64,000 nucleotides of DNA from Beroe forskalii. Taxonomy: Eukaryota > Ctenophora > Nuda > Beroida > Beroidae. The stretch spans positions 1,209,483 through 1,273,482 of the forward strand of contig WFMF01000003.1 of NCBI GenBank assembly GCA_011033025.1, in the 5' to 3' direction. The stretch's first letter is position 1, and each line of letters opens with the position of its first letter. A program made the translations under genes and the position numbers. Below are positions 26,243-37,690 of the stretch, one piece after another. Under the pieces are notes generated by a model, which saw only the letters and a list, made by a program, of their open reading frames with translations, searched no databases and had not been told where the DNA came from.

Positions 26243-29200
26243 TTAGAGGTACTGGGACAGCCATCGGAAAGCCTCCCCGTACCCCTGTCGCTTCTTGATG
26301 GAACACATGAAGATCTCGATGGGACGGGTCTGAAGCTCCTTAATGGGGATGTTACCCTGAAGAAATAAATATTAAGTTGTTGGAAAGTAGGCTGTAAAGG
26401 TTCAAGATTTAATAAGTTTTTTAATTGCTGATAGACACTCGTGAAAATTCTATGGCTGGCAGCACCGGGCCCATGCCCCATAGCATAGATTAACTCGGTA
26501 TTTGAGATTTGAAATCAATGTGAGCTCACTGTAAAGTAAACCTATTTTACAGACTTGAAATGAAATGTTGCATACTGTAAAGCCATTAATTTTCGCGCGG
26601 CATTAATTTTCGACGATAAAATTGAAAATATCCCGAACTGAAGTTAATTTTCAAAAGATAAACCTATTTGCGGTATAGAACTTGAATTGTTGTATTCGAT
26701 AGTCGATATATTGGATCATCATCAAGGCCATTATTTTCAATCAAAGTGTCTCATGAAATATCAACTAAGTTTATCAACATAGACGAACAAGACACCTCAT
26801 TACTGGGCTTTTGCCTTTGTACAATCACCGGCTATCAAGGCGTACAGCAATGAGCGAAAATGATAAATGGCGTACAAGCACTGGTTTTGTGTTTAAAGTT
26901 TTGAGATGCGTGAAAATTAAAACCGTGAGCCTGTTTTTAAAGAAACGCGAAAAATAGCACCCGCGAAAATATATGGCTTTACAGTATGTAATATCATAAT
27001 GAGGTACTAAAAGTAACATGGAATATGACTTATCAAGAGGTGGAATGGGTTCTGTACCCTACCTTTCCGGTGGTCTGTCCGTGTAGTCTGAAGGTGGTCC
27101 TAAGTTCGTCTTCAGAGGCAGCTCCTGGGAGGGAGAGGATTTACAAATCTAGCACTAAAAGTATGCATTCTATAGTCTCTTTTCTAGTGCGCAGATGGCA
27201 CCATTTCGGTCAAAAGTATCACAATTGCATCAATAGCGAGACATCTGAAGCTCGCCACAAAATGTTTGTTTTGGAAACAGCTAGGTTTATTTCAAGTTAA
27301 ATTCGACATTCAATTACCGGCACAGTCGATCTTGTTTCCCAGAATGAGGATTGGCAGATTACTGATCTGTTCGTCAGACAAAAGGGCGTTTAGTTCGATA
27401 CTGCTTTCCTCGAATCGGCTCCGATCCACAGCATCAATAATGAACACTATCGTATCGACAACGGGAAAATAGTCCTTCCAGATTTTACGAGCTGAGATTA
27501 TCAGTTAGTCAAAATGGGAATATCCTAAGAATTGAGGTAGAAAATCACCATGAATGCCATAGAACAATACACACGAAATTACAGTTCATGAGAAGGATTG
27601 GTTTTTATTTACGTACCTTGTGTATGACCACCAAGATCGAATGTCGTTAGTTTGATGTTGTTGAGAGTCAATTCTTCGGAGGTTGAAATATTATTGAGTT
27701 AAAAACTGAAGTACTTAAAAAAACTGTGACCTGAAAACGACAGAATTGCAAGTATCAAATTTCACCTCGGAGAGAACGCATTCTCCCTTCATCTCATTAT
27801 TGTACATCCAAATAACAATAAACACATTTTAGAAAAACTCGTCGCGTATTTACATAATAGAACATAATTCGTTTTCCATTGTCACTACACAAAACACAGT
27901 TATTCCATTAATTTCATGAGCAATCTCGTATAGAATACGTTTAGTACACGTATTCATCCGACAAAATAGATGAAAACGATGAATCAAATGAAGAATCAAG
28001 TTGACTTAAGATTTAAAGTCACGTGATGGGTGAATTAGATGAGTAGGTCATGAAACAATCAATCGTTGGCCAAATTAATGAGATTTCACAACAATTGACC
28101 GGGATTGAGCGCGCAAAAGAGGAATTTAAGTCTAGCATGCACTGGTGCATTTTTGGTTATTAATTAGGCTGATCATTGTTTGAAATTCAATGAAAAGCTA
28201 TCTTGATTTGATATTAGCTGCGGTCTCAGTTTAATCAAGAAACGTGAGCCTAGGAAAGTGAACACGTAGCACCTTCAATGCGCGCGCGGCTTGCGGCGCG
28301 CGAACACAGCATACGCAATGAAAAAGCGCGATACAAAAACGTCAAAATTTTGCTAGTACTTTTCGCGCGTTCCGTCAAGCAATTTGTTTGCTCCCGAGCT
28401 CAAACAAACTATAAACGCTTCGGATATGTTTTCGAAGGTAATTTTGGGTGAAGGTAGTCGATTCAAATTAGTTGAATGTGATACGTTGGTTATGAGATTT
28501 CTCCGACAACGTTCTATAATTTCAAGAAGTCTAAACTTCCAAGAATCAAAGTTAAGGTCTAGCCGATGCAAAGATGCATTTGCAAAGGTTCGCGGATCAT
28601 TTGTTATATTTAAACAAATTGCACGGCAAATACTGTCGGAGTATCTATATGGTTGACTATGAAAAGAGACTTCGACAATTTTCGCGAGAAATCGACAAAA
28701 ATGCTGAGAGGCTCTCGGCCAATGCGACATCTCGTCCTTGCTGTACGGCTTGTAAAACAAGGAACTGGAACCGTAGGGCTCCGTACAGAATTCGCACTTC
28801 ATGTCTGCACCTTCTTGAATAAACGTTGCATACACCTATTGGTGTTGCATACGCCTATTGATGTAACAACCTAGATAAAAATACAAATCTTTTTAAACTC
28901 CTTACTTTTTAAACTCCTTACTTGCATGAAGAGTAGGAACGTTTGTCCCTAATCTGTCATCTCGTAACATCTGCAGCAGGGTGGTTTTCCCTGCATTGTC
29001 CAGTCCGAGTAGCAACAACTTCCCTGACTTTTTAGCCAAGCCTGAGATGAATTTAGCATATCAAAACAAGCTTCAAAACAAGGTTCAAAACAAGCTACTA
29101 AGTTGGACTAACAAGGTTAGCTTAGTACGTGTAATAAGAGTATCATACAAGTTTTTTCGAACCTGAGTAAAGGTTGGCAGATATGAGGTGAGTAAGGAAT

Positions 29201-29368
29201 TAACATGCGCTCACTTCGAAGGAATGGGAATTTGGAAACATGATATGAGAAATTAACAACTCGAATTATATCATCTTGAAAATAAGCTCATCTTCCTATT
29301 ACCCCATATTATGCTCACTTACCGAGAGTCCTGAGAATATCAAACATCCAGTTGTATAACCACCACAT
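26243..29368 (-). CDS. SAR1: SAR1-type small GTPase (COPII), copy 1, nearly complete
   Basis: Exons, minus strand: 29368-29323, 29041-28922, 27682-27617, 27491-27318, 27124-27063 and 26356-26243 with the stop; about 193 aa (family about 198). The start is the only Met before the amphipathic N-terminus ([12 protein letters not shown]). The P-loop GLDNAGKTT is near residues 28-36, switch II DLGGH near 71, NKID near 130, and the C-terminus ends FRWLSQYL. By family knowledge SAR1-GTP inserts its N-terminal helix into ER membrane and recruits SEC23/24 to start COPII budding; SEC12 is its exchange factor. Phases fit throughout. Oddity: the sequence before exon 3 ends AA, not AG. An AG nine bases inside would keep frame but remove three residues next to switch I. 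The exon 2 donor is duplicated in tandem. It may be active with an unusual acceptor, or slightly damaged. Confidence 0.9.
26575..26984. mobile_element. MITE in the last SAR1 intron, TA-flanked, 410 bp
   Basis: The left end CTGTAAAGCCATTAATTTTC and the right end (reverse complement CTGTAAAGCCATATATTTTC) are inverted repeats of about 25 bp followed by CGCG. TA lies directly outside each end, as expected for a Tc1/mariner-type target duplication. There is no ORF. Its right end coincides with the edge of the segmental duplication. Confidence 0.82.
28353..28835 (-). other. 160-codon open frame in SAR1 intron 2, coding status doubtful
   Basis: This frame lies on the SAR1 strand within intron 2 of copy 1. 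The equivalent DNA in copy 2 (41137-41536) is similar, but stops and shifts break the frame. It shows no motif I know. A CTAG acceptor-like site and a CpG-rich patch with GCGCGCG lie near it. It is probably decayed repeat or intron sequence and not an exon. Confidence 0.2.
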
Positions 29369-30862
29369 GATGAAGTCTGTGGGGATGTGGACTTACCCTA
29401 GTGGGGAAGAAATCATGAAATATACATCCAGATAAAAATTCTGATGTTTATCATGAGTTTGAAATACCGAGTAAAACTGATTTATTCAAGTTTGTGACTA
29501 CTAAGAAGTTGCAGGAAAAAGTTTTTTAAAAAGTACTAATATAAGATTTTTAGTGATTAGACGGTAATCAAATTCAAAATACGATTCATCTCTAAATCTC
29601 TAATGGATGTACAGTCTGTAGAACTTATGTTACTAATAAGGCAACTCATTTAACAAGCAAATCATGATTCTGTTTGCTGATGAATGGAGTGAACCCTCTG
29701 GACTTATGTTGCCAGACTAAAGACTTAGAGAATGCAGGGATATTGGCTGCTGAGGATAGATTCTGGTTCACAGCAGAGTGTGCAGATAAGGATATTCAAT
29801 TCAATTCAGTAGCACAGAGAGTAACTTGCTAGAGGCAATCTATGGATGATTTTAACCCCTCTCCCCCTTGTAATCAAGTTTACAGTAGTTGTATTTGTTA
29901 CAATAAGATTTAATGCAATCATTCGGAACCCCCTCTATAACCACCAGCAGTCTGGAGGAACGCCGACTTCCTTAGGCGGACCTAGGCGGATTTACCCTTA
30001 AACCCTAACCATAACGCTATCCTTTTAAATTCTACATGGTCACTGGTCATACCTCATATCTTGACACTTTCTAATGAGCAGTTCTCAGGAGTTCTGATGT
30101 GTCAAAGAATTCATTCCTTTAATTTGAATATGCCTGAAACTTTCAGAAAATAATATGATTAAGAAATAAGAACTTAGTATGATTATTTCGTTCTAAGGCA
30201 ATGCTTATTGCCTACCCAAGGCCTAAAAACCCTGCTGAGATTTATATTTAAGTAATGCCTTGTGCTATCTGAAGGCATGCCACAAGGACCAGCTTATCTT
30301 TCAGCAATTCAGGGTTTTCTCCTTAAGTCCAGGTCCCTTCCAGGACTTTTCTTATAACTCTCTGATCTTGGGCGCCGGCGAAATTTTCAGTTGGGGAAGG
30401 TTCTTGCATCTCTAAGAAGGATCTCGAGATGGTCAGAACACAAAACACAAGGTCCCCTTAATTACACCGTTAGCATGCTAGAAGAGACACTACAGATATT
30501 TTGTATTTTGCAAATGGACGTTGCTTGTTGTTCAAACATTCTAAGAGGATTTTGGGACAAATTATGGATGATATTTGAGATGACTGTGGAATGCAGGAAG
30601 ACACTAGTACACACATACTGTTTGAATGCACTGCTTTCGATGGGATCACAAGAGTGGACCTTCTAAAAAGATGAAGCAGGATCAAGGAGACTCTCGCAGG
30701 ATCATATAGTATAGGTATTTGTGTAGTGGGCAACCTCGTTAAATGGCTTAATGATTGGCTGAGTGTTTTCCCTCAACAAAACTTAGAAGCTTCATTTATA
30801 CAAACTTGAGAAAATATATACATTAAAATTGTGCTGTTAACATTTTATTCAATTTAATTCAG
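29369..30862. other. SAR1 copy 1 upstream flank
   Basis: This region should hold the SAR1 promoter and 5' UTR. A second GTRAG-like context just outside the ATG (rc of GTGGACTTACCCTAG) suggests a 5' UTR intron junction near 29390-29400. No other gene is seen. Its duplicate is at 42027-43690. Confidence 0.45.
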
Positions 30863-31555
30863 AATCAAGGAGACTCTCTCAGCATCAGGAGACTCTCTTA
30901 GGATCAGGGAGACTCTCTCTCGAGATCATAGAGTGTTCCCCTAGGACCATGGAGACCCTCTGAGGATCAAAGAGTCTTCCCCTAGTATAAGGGAGATTCT
31001 CTCAGGATCAAGGAGACTCTCTCAGGATCAAGGACACTCTCAGGATCATAGAGCCTTCCCAAGGATCAGGGAGACTCTCTCAAGATGATGTGGACTCTCT
31101 CAGGATCATTGGGTCTTCCCTAAGACAAGGATACTCCTCAAGATCATATAGTCTGCCATAGAATCAATGGGACCCTCTCAGGATCAATGAGACTCTCTCA
31201 GCATCAAGGAGACTCTCTCAGGATCAAGGAGACTTTTCTCAGGATCATTGGGTCTTCCCTAGGATCAAAGACACTCTCTCAGGATCATTAAGTCTGCCCT
31301 AGAATCAAGGGGACCCTCTCACGACTAAGGAGACTCTCTCAGCATCAAGCAGATTCTCTCAGGATCATTGAGACTCTCTCAGCATCAAGGAGACTCTCTC
31401 AGGATAAGGAGACTCTCTCAAGATCATAGAGTCTTCCCCTAGGATCAGGGAGACTCTCTCAGGATCAAGGAGATTCTCTCAGGATCAAGGAGACTCTCTC
31501 AGGATCATCCCTGTCTTTCCTAGGATCAGCGAGACTCTCTGAGGATCAAGACAGG
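30863..31555. repeat. 20-bp minisatellite (AGGATCAAGGAGACTCTCTC), copy A
   Basis: About 35 imperfect units of AGGATCAAGGAGACTCTCTC with variants such as AGGATCATTGGGTCTTCCCT. A few related units already occur at 30670-30705. The array lies upstream of SAR1 copy 1 and is part of the duplication. Confidence 0.93.
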
Positions 31556-32230
31556 GGCGGCTCGTATGGGTGTATGGGTGTTGAGATACACCCAAAGCAG
31601 ATAAGAAGAAAATAAGAAAAAAATCAAAAAAACAAAAATCTATTTTTTCTTCTTTCTTCCATAGTCACGCGCGCGGCGCACACTCGCGGAGAATACAAAA
31701 TCATTAAAAAAAAGCAGCGCATTAAATTCGATTTATTCGCTATTATATGGGTGTAACGCGCACACCCAAAATCAGGGATTTTACGTGTAAGTTGCAATGA
31801 TCTCTTAGCGGCTCGTCAAATCTGGGTGCGTAGTGTAATTTTACAATAGATGGGTGCGAGCGTACACCCATGGTTTGGCAGGAAACTTTCGAGGAAAATT
31901 CTGGTAGAACTCTGCGATTAGCGCCATTTCTCTTGCGTCTGCTTGAATTACGTCACTCTTTTCTTTGTAGGCATTTAACTATCGGCATATGAACGTTATT
32001 TTCTAAAACTTAAAGATTGAATCCACGATTCCACGAACTATATTTCCGTACTTACTTTATTTGAACACGAAATTGAAGTAAGTTTTCTGAGGATAAATCG
32101 ATGAAACTTTCGCAAAATTAGTTGATTTGAAGGTGATCGGCATTTAAATCTTCAGATTTTGCATTTCAATATCATTTTCGATTTTGTTTGTCAATCTTCA
32201 TCACACCTCCATCTTCATCATCACACCTTC
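31556..32230. other. Non-coding spacer with GGGTGT/ACACCC repeats
   Basis: It starts with CAGGGGCGGCTCG, reminiscent of hAT transposon ends, and contains several GGGTGT and ACACCC pairs (31575, 31600, 31745, 31765, 31850, 31872). I found no matching second end, so an element is not proven. It has no ORF. Confidence 0.35.
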
Positions 32231-32481
32231 ATAATAATAATAATAATTTAAACTTTTATATTATAGTGGCACATCAACTTAAGAACTTGCACAGCTGTGC
32301 CACGAAAACAATTCAACAAAGAAAGCTATGACAGTGCTTCATAATACCATATATACAGAAAATAAGATTTAAACTAAAAAGCAGAAAAATGATTGAGCAT
32401 AAGCACTGTCAGCAAATTCAAAACATAAATACTGAGTTAGAAATAATAAGTTAAATGTCGTAATAAGTTAAATAATAAGCT

Positions 32482-35295
32482 TTAAATGTCAAAAGCTAGC
32501 TTGAATAAATAAGTTTTAAGAGCAGATTTAAATACAGAAATACAAGAACATTCTTTAAGTTCCAAGGGGAGACTATTCCATAACTTAGGACCAGATTTCT
32601 GAAAAGAACGTTCCCCAAATTGAGAGAAAACTCTAGGTTCATTTAGCTGAATAGAATGGTTATAATCAACATATTTAAACATAGATACTAAATATTCAGG
32701 AGCCATACCATTAAGACATTTATATACAATGAGAAGGATTTTGAACTGAACTCGAAATTGGACAGGAAGCCAATGTAGCTCTTTGAGAGTGTCTCCTAAA
32801 TGATCATGTTTATAGAGTCCAACAACAGCTTTAGCTGCTGCATTTTCTGAATAAGCTGTAGTTGTTTCAAAAGCTGTTCATTGATTCCAAAATACAGAGC
32901 ATTGCAATAGTCCAATCTGCATGCAATAATGCTGTTAACAACAAGCTTCATTTGATTATCATTAAAAATAAAGCGCTTCTTTACAACATTTCTTATGAGA
33001 CGAAAGCAGTCCCTTTTCAATGCTGCTATATGAGTCTTGAATGTCATTTTATCATCAAATGTAATACCAAGATTTCTAAGACTTGAGACAAACCTCACAC
33101 ACACATTTCCTGGTAGGATGATACCTCCAATGTTAATCTGGTCAAGTATGGAAGGTGGACCAACAACAATGACTTGAGTTTTTCCAGGGTTTAGCTGTAG
33201 ACAATAGTCTATCATCCAGTTCTGAATGGTTTCAAAAGCAGTTGAGTATTTTTATGTTCAAGGTATCTGCTTGATCACATAGTTTAAAACTCTTATACAC
33301 CTGTTGGTCATCAGCATAACCATGTATGTTAAAACCACTCTCATTAACTGTTCTATAGAGAGACCTTATATAGATATGGAACAAAATTGGGCCCAGCACA
33401 GAGCCTTGAGGTACACCAAACTGCAGGATGATTGAGTCACTAACAACATTACCAAGTCTAGTTCTTTGCGACCTGCCCATCAAGAAACTTTTGAACCATT
33501 TAAGGGCAATCCCACGAATTCTAATCTCTTTGCTAAGGATCTCAAGCAACTTGTTATGATCCACGGTGTCAAATGCTGCTGACAGGTCAAGCATCATCAA
33601 CACAGTGGCAGATTTATTGTCACAAGCAATAAGTAGATCATTGGTTACTTTCAGCAGAATAGTTTCAGTAGAGTGGTTTTTCTTATAGGCTGATTGTTGT
33701 GATATGTTCAAGTTATTTCTATCCAGATGTTCATTCAGCCTAGAAAGTACAACACGCTCAACAAGCTTACCAAGGAAGGACAAGTTAGAAATGGGACGAT
33801 AGTTTCTCAGTTCATCAGCATCTAGTTTATTGTCCTTGATTGTGGGAATAATGTCAGCTATTTTTAGTCCGTCCATTGACCCAGTTGAAAGTGATTGATT
33901 AACAATCTTGCATAATACTGGAATAATGTTGTCAATATTATCCTTTAATATGGCTTCAGGTAAAAAGTCTGTGGGTGCACACTTGATACCACTTTCCTTG
34001 ATTATATCACGCAGTTCATCTTCAGTGCAGGGATTAAACTCATTAAGGTAATTACTACAAAATATAGGTTCAGTTTCAGAAGAGCAAGCTTTGCTGGTGG
34101 AAGGGAGGGTCTTGCGGATGTTTATGATTTTTTCATTGAAGTAGTTATTAAACTGTTTACTCAGTTCATCAATATCTGGCTCTGAAGGTAATGTATTTTC
34201 TTGCTTTCTGTCTAGTTCACGGTTAACAACATTATAGACTGCTTTTACATTACCCTTGTTCTTTTCTAGTAACTCACTATAGTACTGTTTCTTCTTTAGG
34301 TTTGCCATAATTGTTGTTTCTGATCGAATGTCTGCAAACATTATTCTATGATATTGACTTCTATTCTTATGCTTTTCAGCCTTCCTCCTTAATTTGCGCT
34401 GGTTCTTGTATTCTGTGTCAAACCAAGGTGCATGTGCAGCATATGATATGGTCTTTCGGGTGAGTGGTGCATGATTATTGAGTATAGAGTTCATGGCATC
34501 AAAAAAGTTTTTACAGGAACCACTAAACTGGGAGCTTGTGTCAAAATCTGAAAGAGTATGAGATATGTCAGCAGCCAACTGATCTTTATCAATACCCCTG
34601 AGACTTCTAATAGAAATAACTTTTGGTTTCTTAAGGTTTATCTGAAAGGGTTTAGTAGTGCAAAGAGTTGGGAAGTGGTCACTCAATGAGAAATCATTTT
34701 TAACATACATTGTTCCCTGATCAAATATATTACTGTTGTCAAACAAGAGGTCAATAGTTCCACCATTGATGTGTGTAGGCTGATCAATCATTTGTTTGAA
34801 CCCATAGGAAATGGAGACTTGAGTCAGTTCTGATGAATGCTCATTTATGGATTCCATGTGTATATTAAAATCACCTCCAACCAAGATATAGTCATATTTC
34901 ATACTAGCAGCTCCAAGCAGACTGTCGAATTCTTCAAAGAATTTCTTTGTGACTGGACCAGTGCGATAGATGGAAACAAACAGAATTTTCATATCAGTTG
35001 CACAAGTAACCATTGCACTGATGAATTCAAATGTTGTAATACTAGGAACTTTGAGGATTATTGGATGATACTGTAGGCTTGATTTTAGTATCAGTGCAGC
35101 ACCACCTCCTTTAGTGACTGATCTGAACTGATGTATGATGGTATAACCATAGGTCTTGATATCAGCTGTTATTGCATTTGAGTGGTCAGTGAGCCATGTT
35201 TCAGTAATGAATGCAATATCAACCAACAACTTCATCCTGAAGCAAGCACATTGTATCACCACATTTATTGTTAATACTGCGGGCATTCCAAACAA
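32482..35295 (-). pseudogene. LINE ORF2: endonuclease and reverse transcriptase, frameshifted
   Basis: The main open part (35295-33232) has the endonuclease signatures GGDFN and LSDHFP, then the reverse transcriptase with FDTVDHNKLL, GVPQGSVLGP and the catalytic YADD. The frame then shifts near 33225 into 33215-32796 (KTQVIVVGPP, LDYCNALYFG). It shifts again near 32845 into the C-terminal part (KELHWLPVQFR, LNGMAPEYL, LWNSLPLELK), which ends at 32482. The true start of the endonuclease (ILVWNARSINNK) lies in another frame just upstream, so there is a further shift near 35235. The family copies RNA into DNA at a nicked target. This copy cannot make a full protein. The CR1/L2 assignment rests on the C-terminal LHWLPV and APEYL motifs. 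Confidence 0.9.
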
Positions 35296-35306
35296 GAATT
35301 TTTAGG

Positions 35307-36056
35307 TTAGTCTGGATGTCCAGCTTTGGCTTTTTCAGTTTTTGAGTAGTATGTCAGTGATGCCTTAAGCTTATCCTGTCTAGCACGGTAGGATGGGCAG
35401 TCATTAGAAAATGCTGGATGCCTTATGTCCTCACCAGTTTTACCAGCTTTAGAGCAATTACAACATTTATGGACTGATTCAATATTTGCAGAATCTTTAT
35501 GGTTACAGTCACGAGTTTCATGATCAGCTGAAGCACAGATTCCACAACAAGTAGATTGAGAGCATTCTTTAGAATAGTGACCAAAACCTTGACACTTATG
35601 ACATCTTTTGATGTACAACTGGTCATAGACAGGACACGAAAGTAGACCATAAAATATTTTATCATTATTATGTTTGATGGCATGCCTGATATCATCACTT
35701 ACTTTTTACAATTGCTTGCTTAATATTTTCATTAGCTCTCAAGGGTTTTATAGACAGAATTTCAAAAACAGAGCTGTTGTTTTTCAAGCAATCTCCTATG
35801 TATGGGTTCTGACGAAGGAGAGTGTTATATACACTGGCTTTACTATCCATGTCAAGCTCCTTTGGGATACCAACAACTGAAATAACAGGATTCTTTTCCT
35901 TTGGCTCTTTAAGGAGGTCAGCAGTGACACCAGATGAGGATAGCTTATCCTTTAAATCATCTCTAGATTTTTGGTTAGGACAAACAATCACAGTATCACC
36001 ATTTTTGTTCAAAAATTTCTTCTGGACCTGAATTCCATTTTCAATAACAGTTTTTG
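35307..36056 (-). pseudogene. LINE ORF1: gag-like protein with CCHC zinc knuckles, frameshifted
   Basis: The N-terminal part (to 35695) is a charged, RRM-like segment. After a frameshift near 35690 the frame continues (DDIRHAIKHNN) into two good C-x2-C-x4-H-x4-C knuckles (CHKCQGFGHYSKEC and CGICASADHETRDC) and a third degenerate one. It ends ten or so bases before the ORF2 region. By family knowledge ORF1 binds the element RNA. No start codon is intact at the 5' end. Confidence 0.85.
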
Positions 36057-36331
36057 TTATATTTCATAAATATAGTGATCATTCAATTACTTATAGGTTA
36101 TGACATTTTAACTGGAATCCCTACTGGAATCTTTGCTTTACTTTTCCACCTCAGTGGTTAGTAAACCTTTGTGTTATTATATTTGCTTCGGGTTCAATTT
36201 GATATTCGTGATATGATTTAGATATTCTGATAATGTTATTATCACTGTATTTCTGGATTACTCATTGATGATATATTATTTCAGATTGGTATATTGGCAC
36301 TTGTTGTTTCACTCCATTTAAGTTATAACAA

Positions 36332-36930
36332 ATGGTAGTGGGATGGATAGCAAAGCAACAAGTAAAAGCTCTCAAGTTTGATGGAACTGGGTATGAACAA
36401 TGGAAGAAAGTTACTTCAATCTGGAAAGAAGTAACAACGATTGAAGAATCAAAGAGAGGTCCTTATCTTATACTTCAAATGTCAGGTAAAGCACTTAATG
36501 TTGCACTTGACCTGAAAGATAAGTCTTTGAAGAACATAACTGATGAATTTGATAAGATATTTGGGGGAACCAAATGAAGTTCTTGCTAAGTATGAGAAAT
36601 TTGATGAATTTAAAAGGACTACTGATCAATCAATGCAAGAGTATATTCATGAATTTGAAAGACAAGTTGATGAACTTGATGCTCTAAAATTAAACATCCT
36701 GAACTTATCCTTTCTGTCAAGTTAGTCAAAGGAGCCAATCTTTCAAGTAATGATGAAAGATTGTAAGACTAGCATCTGGAAAAGAAATGAAATTTGAAGA
36801 AACCAAGGGTTCATTAATTAGTATATCAGACAATGTTATGAATTCTAGCAAAGTGAATGATTCATTTGTAAAAGTCAAAGAAGAAAAGGTTGAGAGTGAT
36901 CATACAACTTCTATACTGACAGATGTGTAT
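36332..36930 (+). pseudogene. Copia-like gag fragment
   Basis: The first frame (36332-36577) has the pattern FDGTGYEQWKK, then KALNVALDL, then a leucine-poor helix. A frameshift near 36570 leads to YEKFDEFKR and MQEYIHEFERQVDEL. A further shift leads to LVKGANLSSNDE and a Lys/Glu-rich end. This is the domain order of UBN2/Copia-type gag proteins. There is no protease, integrase or reverse transcriptase behind it, and no LTR is seen, so it is an isolated remnant. It abuts the truncated 5' end of the LINE, which lies in the opposite orientation. Confidence 0.72.
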
Positions 36931-37079
36931 TGTTAATTCCCAGTCGCTAACGTTTCTAACAACTGCATACTCTGATACTCTAACAATTCCCGGTAGCTCT
37001 TGAGTAATCACCAATATTTCAGAGCTGTTATTGCAATTGTGATAGTGTGATACTGTATTGCAACTACTTTGATGCTGTA

Positions 37080-37400
37080 CGTGTTGCTAACTTATAACTA
37101 CTGTGAAGCCAATGGCTCTAACTTACAACTACTGTGATACTGTTTTGCTATCTTACAACTACTGTGAAGCCAATGGCTCTAACTTATAACTACTGTGAAG
37201 CCAATGGCTCTTACTTACAACTACTGTGATACTGTGTTGCTATAACTTACAACTACTGTGAAGCCAGTAGCTCTAACTTACAACTACTGTGAAGCCAATG
37301 GCTCTATCTTACAACTACTGTGAAGCCAATGGCTCTTACTTACAACTACTGTGATACTGTGTTGCTAACTTGCAACTAATGTGAAGCCTATGGCTCTAAG
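37080..37400. repeat. 31-bp minisatellite
   Basis: The unit is CTTACAACTACTGTGAAGCC followed by AATGGCTCTAA. About ten units occur, alternating with a variant in which GAAGCCAATGGCTC is replaced by GATACTGTGTTGCT. Confidence 0.88.
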
Positions 37401-37584
37401 TGACGTTTGCATGTCGCTTTACGACGTAGCTGCAATAATGTGGTAGTTTATGAGGCCTCCTTTGCCCTGAATGGTGGCAGAAGTTCGCAAACCGGACATT
37501 TACCGTTATTATTACCCTGCAGTGTAATTACTTTTCGAATTTTTGAACAAAATTAATCATGTAATATCACCGTACCCAGCAGTT

Positions 37585-37690
37585 GAATTACTGTCAAGTG
37601 TGTAATTACTATACCTCAACTGTTGAATTACTATTCAAGTGTTGAATTACTATTTCCAACTGTTGAATTACTACTGTTGAATTACTACTC
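37585..37690. repeat. Short tandem repeat (GTTGAATTACTA)
   Basis: Six or so units of GTTGAATTACTA are separated by 2-12 variable bases. Confidence 0.75.

Larger units (their letters stand above)
26968..31555. repeat. Segmental duplication, copy A
   Basis: This block matches 39750-44885 in direct orientation. It covers SAR1 exons 1-5, the upstream flank with the ATTCAATTCAATTCAG block, and the start of the 20-bp minisatellite. Similarity is high, with many small indels. The left edge is at the right end of the MITE; the right edge is lost within the minisatellite. The last SAR1 exon is present only here. Confidence 0.9.
32231..36060 (-). mobile_element. Decayed non-LTR retrotransposon, CR1/L2-like
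   Basis: On the minus strand the order is ORF1 (zinc knuckles), ORF2 (endonuclease, reverse transcriptase) and an AT-rich 3' end finishing in TTATTATTATTATTA-type tandem triplets at 32231-32247. That is the usual end of CR1/L2-like elements. Several frameshifts break both ORFs, and the 5' end stops at about 36060, so this is a dead, probably 5'-truncated copy. It lies between the two SAR1 copies but outside the duplicated block. Confidence 0.9.

Noticed and set aside
28353-28835. 160-codon frame as a hidden SAR1 exon
   Set aside because: SAR1 proteins have no extra domain here, exon phases fit without it, and the duplicate copy has lost the frame.
31552-31875. hAT transposon starting CAGGGGCGGCTCG
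   Set aside because: Only one end resembles hAT; there is no matching second end and no 8-bp target duplication.
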